Assembly: GCA_948567375.1 (NCBI GenBank)
Contig: OX419755.1
Location: 63,988,944 to 64,052,943, forward strand
DNA from: Lunularia cruciata
Lineage: Eukaryota > Streptophyta > Marchantiopsida > Lunulariales > Lunulariaceae
Length of the DNA: 64,000 bases
Direction: 5' to 3'
In this document: in pieces, positions 55,344 to 64,000 of the stretch
How positions within the stretch are numbered: the first letter of the stretch is position 1
Layout of the letters: each line of letters begins with the position of its first letter
Made by a program: the position numbers and the translations under genes
Notes under the pieces: model-generated
Databases searched by the model: none
What the model was told of the DNA's origin: nothing
Seen by the model: the letters and a program-made list of their open reading frames with translations, nothing else

Positions 55344-56398
55344 ATGCGGCATCTTTTGTTTTCAGCCAGTGACATGTTTACATTGGGAGTTGACCCAACC
55401 CTAGTGTTCCGGTTGGCTGCCACGTTGTGTGAGAGTAGGGATGGTGCGGTTCCTACATCTAGAGCAGAGGTGGTTGATAGTGGAGCTGACTTGGTTGAGG
55501 AGCATGGGATCCATTCAACAACCAGTGGTTTATGGCAGGCAGCAGCAGGTAGACTGGAGGAGTTGCCAGCTAGACTGGCCTTTGAGGGAGCACAGTTTAC
55601 ACCTGGTGTTGTCCTATTGGATAACTAGAGGAGGATTTTCCATTTGGTGGACCTTCAGGGAAGGTCTATACACCACAGAGAGTCTTGTTAGACTCTGGTG
55701 TGCAACCTCTTATGTTGGGGAAGGCGGCAATTGTCGGTCTGGAGTTATGAAAGACTGATGTGGAGAGGTGTCCATTTCAGATCTAGACATCTCTAGGTGG
55801 TGGTTTGACATAGTACATCACACGTGGGGAGCTTGTTGTTCAGGTTCAACCTGGTCGTCCGACTGATAGCTCAATGGTGAGAGCTTAGGCTATTGTGACA
55901 ATAGCTGAGTCATGTGATGTGCTAGTTGGGGGAGCAGTGTTATACCCCATGGATTTTAGCATTGACTATTGGGAGGAGATAACCTCTTATAGACCTGGTT
56001 GGCAATCTGGCAAGGGACGGGTATGTCACCTACATGTACGCTATAGTAATGACAATCTTGGCTCATTATAGTCCGGGACCATGGCAACATCACTTTTAGC
56101 TTTCAGTGGTGCAGTTACTTGGCCTGGTGACTTGTTGGAAGGGAACGCCCATGCAGAGGATACTCTAGTACCAGAGGAGATCACTCGGCTTTGGAGTACA
56201 AGTGGGATTGTTCCATCCACCTTGGATGTTCCATTGTGGAATTCAGAGGAGGCATTGCAACAACATGCAGATCAATTGGTGCAATAGGCTTGGAGTGGAG
56301 CCTTTGTACCATTAGGAGATGAGTGTGAGGATGAGCCTCCAGAGTCGATTGCTTTGACACCTCTAGATACCGCACTCATTGCTTGGCAGTATTCCGTA
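55344..56398 (+). pseudogene. Family C copy 2 protease and spacer
   Basis: A frame with MRHLLFSASDMFTLGVDP and SRAEVVDSGADLVEEHGIHS precedes the protease signature LLDSGVQPLMLG (about 55686-55720, one base shift away). A spacer conserved with copy 1 follows (VLYPMDFSIDYWEEITSYR; SGAVTWPGDLLEGNAHAEDT; LDVPLWNSEEALQQHADQL). The spacer leads straight into the methyltransferase, so it may be its N-terminal part; I know no function for it. Confidence 0.65.
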
Positions 56399-57372
56399 GA
56401 GGAGATATGTCTATTGGAGTTGTTTGGTGGGATTAGCACCGGACTAGCTACGGTGTTATAGGCGGGTATCTGAGTATAGAGGTACTTGTATGTAGAGAGA
56501 GATGAGACTGCTAGGCAAGTCTCTCTACATCATGTGGCACACTTGGCCTATCGGTATCCGGAGTTATTATTGATGTCAGCAGTCAGAGGTTACCAGAAGG
56601 CTCTACCATTTCCTTAATGGTGGCGCATGACCTAGAGAGACATGGGCCTATTCACTTGGTGATTTTTGGATGGCCATGTCAAGGATAGACACATGCAAGC
56701 CACATTTTGGGTCTTTAGGATCCTCATTCTGGTGTGTTTTGGGAGATGTTACGAATACTACAACATCTCCAGGTTCATCAATCCGTTTCTCTAGCTTACC
56801 TTTTGGAGAACGTTCCTTTGATGGATGATTCTTGCACCAGAGTGGTGACAAGTACACATTAGGTCCATTCTTGGATGGGACCTACTGTATTGTTAGATGC
56901 AGCCAGAGTGGGATCACAGGCTCATTGTCTTTGTCTTTGATGGATGAACCTCTTACCCAAAGACATTCTATAACGCGCTTATGATGGGATTTAGCGACTT
57001 GACCACATCCTTGTGGATGACATCTTGGATGTTGGACATCAATCTCAGACAGTGGTAGTGGATGATAGGTCACCTATGGCAATGGTGAACCTAGTTGGAC
57101 AGCCTAGAGCCGCATTTCCCACACTCATGCATTTCCCAAGCTCTCATGCTTATCAAGAGGGAGGACATGGACTTGTTTGGAACTCACAATTATAGCAATT
57201 GGTGGAGCCCAATGCTGATGAGAGAGAGCGGGTGATGGGTTTTCGCACCGGTATTACCGTTGTTCTAGTAGTGTCAGAGGCATCCAAGCATCAAGTGTTA
57301 GGTCAGGCCATGGACCTAAATTGTTTGACCTGGATTGTGAGCATTGGCTTGGCAGAGCAACGTAGGATGCGC
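56399..57372 (+). pseudogene. Family C copy 2 cytosine-5 DNA methyltransferase
   Basis: Motif I is CLLELFGGISTGLATVL (56405-56457). Motif II is RYLYVERDETARQ. Then comes VAHLAYRYPELLLMSAVRGY, and after one frameshift near 56600 motif IV LVIFGWPCQG with the catalytic Cys at 56677-56679. SGVFWEMLRILQHL and YLLENVP follow (motif VI, ENV at 56806-56814). The motif VIII region reads ARVGSQAHCLCL, two expected Arg appearing as Cys. A target-recognition-like segment follows (ILDVGHQSQTVVVDDRSPM...). The C-terminal motifs are VEPNADERERVMGFRTG and VLGQAMDLNCLTWIV. This is the full motif order of a C5 methyltransferase of about 325 residues, small for a eukaryotic enzyme but complete for a catalytic domain. 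About ten stops interrupt it. Which plant methyltransferase family it is closest to cannot be decided by eye. Confidence 0.87.
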
Positions 57373-58440
57373 TTAATAGGCATCACCACTCGGACACTTG
57401 TGAGCCTTGTGCCTATCAAGACAATTCAGGCACATGATGGGGGCGATGGACCGAGTGGACATGGTATTCTTGGGACACATCTTGTGGCTACTAGGGAGAG
57501 TGGTCTACTTGGAGTCCATCCAGGTGAGCGTGGGCTACTTGGATTACACCCTTGGTCCACATGGGATGCAGCTAGAGGACATGTGGAGCTTGCAACCAGA
57601 GTGGAGGGAGTTTTTCACACAGAGGTTGGGACCTCTAGTGGTCGGGAGCATGACACTATTGCTCCCAAGGGCCCAATATAGCAGGTTCTTTAGTAGGTTC
57701 TTCCATGAGCAGGTTGAGTATTTGGGTCATACTATCTACCCCGGAGGACTTGGTGTTCAACAGACCAAGGTGGAGGCTATTGCACGTATTCCTCGGCCTA
57801 CAGATGTGAGTAGAGTGTGAGCATTCCTTGGGTTGGCAAACTTCTATCGACGTATGTTAGACAATTTAGTGCCATTGCCAAGGCCTTGACAAAGCTAACC
57901 AAGCTTACACAAGAGTGGTGTTGGGGAGATGAGCAGGAGAGAGCTTTTGTAGAGCTCAAGGGGAGGTTACCATGTGCTCCTATTTTGAGGAGACCGATCA
58001 AAGGATGACCATTTCAGGTTCATACTGATTGGAGTATGTTGGGGCTTGGAGCGGTGCTCACCCAACATGATGATGAGGGGAAGGACTTTATGGTGGCCTA
58101 TGCTAGTCGCTCCAACAATTCAGCGGAGGCAAAGTATAGTTCATATGAGAGAGAGTGCTTGGCATTAGTTTGGGCAGTAGCACATTTTTGATGTTACCTA
58201 TTTGGTAACCCCTTCACTCTCATCACTGATCATCAGCCATTGAAGTGGTTGATGGAGTCCGACAAGCTTTCAGGGGAGATTGCACGATGGGCTCTGATTT
58301 TATAGGAGTATGATTTCACGGTTGTTCACAGACTTGGAGTGGTGAACCATGATGCAGATGGGTTGAGTAGAAACTCATGTCCTAGCCAGCAAGGTCAGAC
58401 TAGAGCATGTTAGCATGGTGAGACAGATGAGGAGATGGTG
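57373..58440 (+). pseudogene. Family C copy 2 linker, partial RT and RNase H
   Basis: The linker after the methyltransferase (RLIGITTRTLVSLVP...APKGP) ends at a stop near 57680. The sequence then jumps to RFFHEQVEYLGHTIYPGGLG, the end of RT, because the catalytic part is deleted. RNase H follows from about 58015: [47 protein letters not shown] and VVNHDADGLSR. Its active-site Asp and Glu are present. Stops at about 57819 and later break the frame. Confidence 0.8.
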
Positions 58441-58464
58441 TCAAGTTAGCATGCATCTACCTTT

Positions 58465-58893
58465 TTGTGTTTATTTTCAGAGGCTTTGGTGGTATCTCTC
58501 TCAGCGCATACAGGAGGAGTTATGGAGATTACAGATCCAGAGAGTGAAGATATTGGTATAGTTCAGCGAGACATTCATGATGATGTCTTATTGATGGACT
58601 ATCTTTGCACTAGTGTTGTGGATGGCACAGTTGGGGCCAAGGAGAGAGACCGTGTTCTTCAGCGAGATAGATGGTTTAGATTGGAGGGTAGACACCTTTT
58701 GCATGTATGGGAGGATGGTAGAGTACAAGTAGTACCACTTCCATGTCAGAGACCACAGTTGGTTCGTCATGCTCATGAGGAGCTAGGACATTTTGGAGTA
58801 AAGCGTACATATAGCTTAATCCATAGTCATTATTGGTGGCGTGGTATGCAGACTATGATTGTTTCGACATTTTGGAGTAAAGCGTACATATAG
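58465..58893 (+). pseudogene. Family C copy 2 integrase N-terminus (truncated)
   Basis: A 142-codon open stretch: an acidic linker (ITDPESEDIGIVQRDIHDD) matching copy 1 at 38.7 kb, then LVRHAHEELGHFGVKRTYSL and HSHYWWRGM, the His pair of the integrase zinc region. It stops inside a 79-bp tandem duplication, and no core domain follows. Confidence 0.8.
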
Positions 58894-58944
58894 CTTACTC
58901 CAGAGTCATTATTGGTGGCGTGCTATGCAGATTACGATTGTTTC
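58787..58944 (+). repeat. 79-bp tandem duplication ending family C copy 2
   Basis: Units 58787-58865 and 58866-58944 both run GACATTTTGGAGTAAAGCGT to GATTGTTTC, with about seven differences. The duplication marks the broken end of the element. Confidence 0.88.
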
Positions 58945-61023
58945 TATGGAATACAATAAAAAGGTACCGTAAAACAAATAATATTATGCAAGTTTCAAAG
59001 AAAAAATGTACAATATCAAATGGTGGCACTTCCAATTTTACACTCCAAGTTGGCACATGAATTCCTCAAAACATGCATTGTGGCACATGAGTTTCTCAAA
59101 GTCTGCAATGCACTTGATGGCCATAAATTTCTCAAAGTTACCAATTTAGCACCCATTCAAAATTTTCATTGAAGGATTAATCCTTGCATGCCTTTTGGAT
59201 TGCTTTGGTTCAATTGAACTGAGATCCTTTCTAACTTAAGCTTTCAAATTTTGGTTTTGTGTACAAGTGTTTGAATCCAATTTCTTAATAGCCAGTACCC
59301 ACTTGTAACACATGGTAAGTTTGGATGGGTTACATGTTTGTCTTAATGGAAATTATTTGGAATTCTTGCCTTAAAAAACCGGTAAGGCTAAACTTGTAAC
59401 CTGAACTTACATATGTAACACAACCTGCAAAGATCGTCCACCACCCATAAAGCTTGTCCACAAGGTGTTCATTTATGGAGAACTTTTTCTTTACGGGTCC
59501 CATGGAATATTTTACTGCACATGCACCATATTTGTAGCCATCCCATATATACTAGTTCTATGCATGGGCTACTCATGATGTTTTAGTTATGTCTTTACTT
59601 TGACTTGGCTTTGTATTGTTAGTTCACTTAATTCTATTTCAGTTACTATTCATTCCTATTTGCACACATTCATGCTTATATTTCATCTGCATTGCACATG
59701 CATTTAGTAGGTCTGGATCCCCCGTTCTTTGAATGGCTTCTACTCTGATATCCTATATGTCTTTGGAAAATGCAAGGGAATTTACTTATAGGAGAACAAA
59801 AATGTAAAATAATTACAAATAGAGGAACAATCTGAAAATAATTTTGGTTAGGTGAACAAATTCATTTTTCTAGCAATGCCTGTTTCCCTGCCATCTCCAT
59901 CCCCCTGAATATATTCTGTGTCGTGAATCTTGAGGAAAGAACTTGTTTTTACTTATCTATTTCAACAATATCAATCACCAATGTATCCATGTTTGTAGGG
60001 TAATTCTCAAAATTTGCTAACAACCATATGCTTATGTCCATAAGTCGTATCACATTAAACACCTGAGATATAATCAAAAGAAAACAGAAGCCAGATTAAA
60101 TAATTCCATGATCAATATCCTCCAGAGATATCGTTAAAAGTAGAAGCAAAAGTTGATACATTCTCTAAGTGGCGCGCACAGTGAACATCAGCAACAACAT
60201 TCATGTGACAGGAAGCTAACACTGTCGAGCAGATACGAAACAAAGGGAAAGCAAGCACGGGAACCCATTGAACAAGTAGGAAGGCATGGCTTTAGTGGAT
60301 GATGGCTAGGCTGAAGCGAAGAGTGAGGGGATTGGACATCAAGCTCCACGAGCACATGAGTCTCAAAACACTACACACTAGAAGGAATAATCAAATCAAC
60401 ATGTCATTATACACTTGCATGAAAGTACACCCAATTTCATCATGCTGCACGAGGTACCGAAGTACCTTCGTATCGAGTTTCTATTCAAATACTTATAAAT
60501 GCGAAGACAAACTCGGTTGCTTCCAAAAGTGCCCGCTCAAGCATAGTTCGAATGAGGTGTGCTCAGAAAACGTCCGAGTGAAATGTGTTGAAACCAGGCA
60601 GGATGAGTAACTGCAGTGCAAACAGGATATGCGGTATGTTGATGGAAAAATGGAAAAAACACGAAATAGAAGTCAGAGAAAATATAGACTTTGGAAGCAT
60701 GGGCAAAGAAGGGAGAGGAGCCGTACCTTACTAAAATTGTAAAAGTATTCATTAGAAGATTCAACATACGAATGACAAATATAGCCAAAGGGCGAAAGAG
60801 GAGAACACAGAGTAAAAAACATCGAGGAAAAGGAAAAGTCGAGAAACATCATAAGGAGAGTGCGAGAGAACAAAAGAGGTCGTTTGAGAGAGAAGAGACA
60901 CAATAAGTGGTCCCCGTGCAGGAAATCATAACATTACGATTGTTTCTATGGAAGGTACAGTAAAACAAATAATATTATGCAAGTTCCAAAGAAAAAATGT
61001 ACAATATCAAATGGTGGCACTTC
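58931..61023. repeat. Block flanked by approximately 92-bp direct repeats
   Basis: 58931-59032 and 60933-61023 share ATTACGATTGTTTCTATGGAA, GGTAC.GTAAAACAAATAAT, and on to AATATCAAATGGTGGCACTT; the first copy has about 11 extra bases. Between them (59033-60932) no gene is seen. 59.0-59.2 kb has several 'GGCACATGAATTTCTCAAA'-like repeats, and 60.15-60.93 kb is R-family repeat. Confidence 0.7.
60150..60932. repeat. Interspersed repeat family R, diverged copy
   Basis: Matches the R block near 449-720. Landmarks are 'CTCCACGAGCACATGAGTCTCAAAACAC', 'GTACCTTCGTATCGAGTTTCTATTCAAA' and 'GCGAAGACAAACTCGGTTGCTTCC'. These are followed by an A/G-rich tail with AAACATCGAGG and GTCGAGAAACAT, comparable to AAACATCGACAAGAGAAGAGTCGAG near 810. 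No coding potential is evident. Confidence 0.5.
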
Positions 61024-61185
61024 ACAAAAAGGAAATACAATACAAGACGATGTGGTGTGACCCTCAAAAACTAGACTCACAAAACGATCCATAGAACTTC
61101 TAGCTGGGAAAACTCCTTAGCTCCATCGGTTTCACGCGGTGTTCTCCTTTTCCCAACATGCCACGATATCCTTTGGGCTTTCCTT

Positions 61186-61226
61186 CCTTACTGTGTCACC
61201 CGCATTGGGATGACACAGTAGTAAGG
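61186..61226. other. Perfect-stem hairpin
   Basis: CCTTACTGTGTCACCC and GGGATGACACAGTAGTAAGG can pair around a 5-nt loop, apart from a one-base bulge and a short internal bulge. No terminator or RNA gene context is evident. Confidence 0.6.
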
Positions 61227-61945
61227 GGTTTCACTTTTGGAATTAATGGGAGATAGATTTCTCGCAAATTCTTTGAATTCTCGAAAAACGGATCAAGAGG
61301 ATTTATGAATGCACGTCTAAGATTTTAAGGTTTGTATTATTTATTTGTCTACACTCAATTTTGGTTGGATTTTGCGGTCCTTATTGTCTACGCGGCGTCC
61401 CACGACCCTTTCTGGGAGTTTATGGGACATTCGAGGGTTTCTGATTTTGAAAACTCATGGGTGGAACATCGAGATCCGTAAGACTTTTTCTTTTTATCGA
61501 TATCTACAAATTTTGTATCTGGGAAATGAAAAAAAAGACTTTACGAGCAGGAGGGTTCAGTTCATACGTCCAGCTGCTCATAAGTGGTCACTTACGGGTG
61601 TCTCGGGTTAGATGAGACGTCAGGTTTGGTTAAATTTTAGCCAACCATATGGTGCCACCTGGACGTGAGAGAGAGAGAAAGGCAATGAAGTCTCACGAAT
61701 GTTTGAGTTTTTGAAAATCTTCTCTCCTTTCCCATTGGGAGTGGTGACAAGATGTTTCAAATGGTGATTTCTTTTTTGGTATAGTGAGCATGTTTGATAA
61801 TTGCAGTATTACTTTCAAATTTCAAGATCAATTACTAATGTTTATTATTATTATTTAGACTTTACGAAAACTCGTCGCATCCAAAATCATGAATCTTTCT
61901 ATGGATTATAATTGTCCTGACTCGTAAAATATTTACTTAATCCTG

Positions 61946-62092
61946 CGTAACCTCAAGAAAGGTAAATCTGAAAAACCCCTATTAGGGTTTCAAATTCGAA
62001 CATTACATGTAAAATATGAACTGAATTCTCGTAACCTGAAGAAGGGGTAAACCTGAAACCCCTATTAGGGTTTCAGATCTGAACTTTACATG
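61946..62092. repeat. Two-unit tandem repeat with AAACCCCTATTAGGGTTT
   Basis: Units at 61946-62009 and 62030-62092, period about 84 bp, each CGTAACCT(C/G)AAG...CCCCTATTAGGGTTTCA...TTACATG. The centre is a near-palindrome. It is not a telomeric array. Confidence 0.75.
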
Positions 62093-62214
62093 AATGGAAC
62101 ATTCCCGCAAGGGTCTCGTCAATTTATTAACTGGTCCGTAAAACAAATCAGATGTGTTTATGAACCGGACCATAACATTTGTAGAGTTTCGATTTATATT
62201 TTTTAAGTGAAGTT

Positions 62215-62718
62215 TAAAGCAGATTTTTCGTAATTAAGTACTGCTAAACACCCAGAGTCCGTAAACTTGTACGTGTCATAAATTTATTGTATGGCTGCGG
62301 GAGAAAATCTCGTAAAATCCAAGTGCCCACCCTCTATACACCATACAAGTTTATGGGATTTCCCGTTAAAATAATATACGGGAAGCTGGAAAGCCTTTCT
62401 GAAACTCTCTATTTTATTTCATACCTTTTAACTTTTAGAGCGTTACGAGAGTCCTACCATAAAATTCAAATATCCCCTCTCACACCCCCTAACAATAAGG
62501 GGTTAGAAGGAGGGGGGTTTTGAGGTTGAGTAAGATCCTGTAAATGGAGGTTTAATGGAGATCTCATAAACTTTTACGGGGTGTAGAGGTTGTGTATTTG
62601 GATTCTACTGGATTTTCTCCCACAGCATAGAATCGATTTATGGGTATTGTAGATCGTGACACATAAAAGTTTAGAGGTTGGGGGCACTCCGTAGCATTAA
62701 TGAACTAAAAGTTCTTTT
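62215..62718. repeat. Long imperfect inverted repeat (foldback/MITE candidate)
   Basis: The left arm, about 62215-62395, pairs with the right arm, about 62530-62718. Best matched are GGGAGAAAATCTCGTAAAATCC (62299 on) with the complement of the 62615 region, and CAAGTTTATGGGATTTCC with AAAGTTTATGAGATCTCC read in reverse. Arms are at least 110 bp and perhaps 180 bp with small indels, and the spacer is about 130 bp. No ORF of note and no clear terminal duplication. Confidence 0.65.
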
Positions 62719-64000
62719 GTACAACAATTTATTTAAAACTTTATTCATTAAACTTCTGGTTGAATTTTGTTTCTTCAAAATTGGTTTCCTACAAAAGTTT
62801 ATTAAAAACCTTATAATTTTTAATTTCAGAAATAAATTAAATCAGAACTATAGAGCCCCATAAAATGATTTACTAGAACTGGACAAAAATAGCCGATTTC
62901 TGGAAGTTCTATAAAATTCAATTTTGAAGCCCGTTAATCTAATCTATGGATTTCTCATAAATCTCCCGGAATTTGGGTTTGTACAGACGCCAAAATCGCT
63001 AAAGTGAAACCCAAGTGCTCGAAATGAGTTTTCTCATGATGGTGAAAGTCCTTCCTCCCCGTCGATGGCTATCGACTAGTATAGATATTTGAGTGAAGCG
63101 AGGAGAAGCCATTCAGTGAAGGGCAGATCCAGAACCAACCCACTTAAATTTGGCGGATCCAAAACCCACTTAGGATTGAAATGGACACATGCATATGGGA
63201 TATCCAACGAAAAATGAAAGTGAAAAGAATTGAACAAGTAAATACAAAGTGGAACATAAACGACATCGTTCAATAATAGAAGCAAAAATTAATACATTCC
63301 ATGAGGAACATGAACATAAGTGTCATCCATCCATGTGCGAAAGAAAGGAAGCAAGCAAGCAAGCAAACGAGAAGCAAAGGGAAACCATAGCGTAAGTGGC
63401 TGGTGGTTGGGCTGGAACAAAATGTGAGGGAGATGAGATTGGATATGGACATATCACTTCATGGTTTATGAATGTATGAGTTCCAGAACGCTAAACACTT
63501 GAGGTGAACGTCGTGCTTTTTCTTCTTTGTCAAGACTGATTTGTCTCCCGTTGCATCTTCGAGCCAAATTCTTCGTTCAGTGTGAAAATCGAGTCGAATT
63601 CTTTGTTCTGTCTGAAAGTGTGATTTCATCCGGTTGAGTCCTACCGCAACTCCGGGTTGAATTCTTCCCTCAACTCTTCCATCGTTCTCTTTTTCTACGC
63701 GGTCGTCCTTCGACCTCAACTTGCAAATTATACTTCTTTTTCGCTTCGAGAGGAACTCCAGTCTGGACCTTCGTGAGTGTTTGTAAACTCCATAAAATAA
63801 AATCCAATCGCAAGTCTAATTCTTGAGCAGACTATTTGGGCAAGAGAACGGAACCATCAGATTATTCTAAGCAGGAGAGGGATTGTATATTCGTATGAGA
63901 CTGCAAGCAAAGCGAAAGGCGCGTTGCTGGCCGGGGGATAAACTGTTGCAAAGGAGCAGCATAAGAGGTGGTTGCCAGCATTTGGTGCACGATGGGCGTA
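62719..64000. other. Stretch without recognised gene
   Basis: AT-rich to 63050. 63080-63500 resembles R-type sequence (AAGCAAGCAAGCAAACGAGAAGC, then 'AGTTCCAGAACGCTAAACACTTGAGG' at about 63479). 63500-64000 contains a few loose duplications ('GTCGAATTCTT(T/C)GTTC') and no recognised protein. Confidence 0.45.

Larger units (their letters stand above)
52072..58944 (+). mobile_element. Ty3/gypsy family C, copy 2, with C5-DNA methyltransferase (truncated)
   Basis: Plus-strand copy with 5' LTR 52072-52518, a long leader, gag (53508-about 54.9 kb), protease (about 55.69 kb), cytosine-5 methyltransferase (56.4-57.37 kb), the C-terminal part of RT, RNase H, and the start of integrase. Relative to copy 1 it lacks about 0.8 kb of RT including the YIDD box; the join is near 57690, at the short repeat AGGTTCTT. 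The 3' part after the integrase zinc region (integrase core, PHD finger, 3' LTR) is missing, and the element ends in a 79-bp tandem duplication. It is inactive, but its methyltransferase is the better preserved of the two. Confidence 0.87.

Noticed and set aside
56882-57073. 63-codon minus-strand frame inside the methyltransferase, with a similar 62-codon plus-strand frame at 40984-41172
   Set aside because: Both are antisense to the methyltransferase; they resemble each other only because the sense strands are homologous.
61946-62092. Interstitial telomere repeat (TTAGGG-like)
   Set aside because: Only one TTAGGGTTT per 84-bp unit, inside a near-palindrome; not a telomeric array.
1-64000. 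CRISPR arrays, rRNA, tRNA genes, bacterial-type operons
   Set aside because: None seen. The tRNA-like strings at 4167, 26954 and 37682 are retroelement primer sites, and the genome is eukaryotic.

Overview
This window is nuclear DNA of a land plant. The one clear host gene encodes a plastid-targeted protein of the green lineage (CGLD27/DUF1230). It has a plant-type GT-AG intron, and two of the retroelements carry a primer site for plant initiator tRNA-Met. The mix of elements (a copia element primed by half a tRNA, gypsy elements with a PHD finger and a DNA methyltransferase, and LINE-like RTs with a CxC..H..C tail) fits a bryophyte, lycophyte or fern better than a flowering plant, but the species cannot be named from sequence alone. 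Nearly everything else is retrotransposon.

Layout. 1-3.1 kb and 8.8-10.4 kb: an uncharacterised interspersed repeat (called R here), broken by a copia solo LTR (3143-3631) and a young, intact Ty1/copia element (3712-8826). 10.4-12.7 kb: CGLD27 on the minus strand. 12.7-21.8 kb: two decayed LINE-like RT copies (minus) cut by solo LTRs of two gypsy families. 21.8-23.9 kb: unassigned AT-rich DNA. 23.9-45.9 kb: a three-level nest. The outer shell is a minus-strand Ty3/gypsy element (family C, copy 1). A plus-strand chromovirus (family A, 26214-38187, TSD ACTTG) sits in its integrase. A minus-strand chromovirus (family B, 32475-38058, TSD CCTAT) sits in the 3' LTR of A. 45.9-52 kb: more solo LTRs of family A, including one inside another, and an approximately 87-bp tandem repeat. 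52.1-58.9 kb: family C, copy 2 (plus, truncated). 59-64 kb: R-type repeats and an unassigned block with a long inverted repeat.

Main discovery. Both family C copies hold a complete-looking cytosine-5 DNA methyltransferase module between protease and reverse transcriptase: motif I ELFxG, YVERD, the catalytic PCQG motif, ENV, and a C-terminal GQAMDLN motif. Copy 1 also ends its pol with a canonical C4HC3 PHD finger. The inferred order is LTR-gag(two zinc knuckles)-PR-C5 MTase-RT-RNase H-IN-PHD-LTR: a retrotransposon that could write cytosine methylation and read chromatin. Both copies are now broken, largely by CGA/CAG to TGA/TAG changes, the kind expected from decay of methylated cytosine.

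Other points of interest are the copia element with a half-tRNA primer site and a gag that starts inside its own LTR; perfect heat-shock-element arrays upstream of the TATA box in the family B LTR; a family B insertion with almost identical LTRs but eight premature stops; and two length classes of family A LTR. All element names are local labels. No database search was possible.
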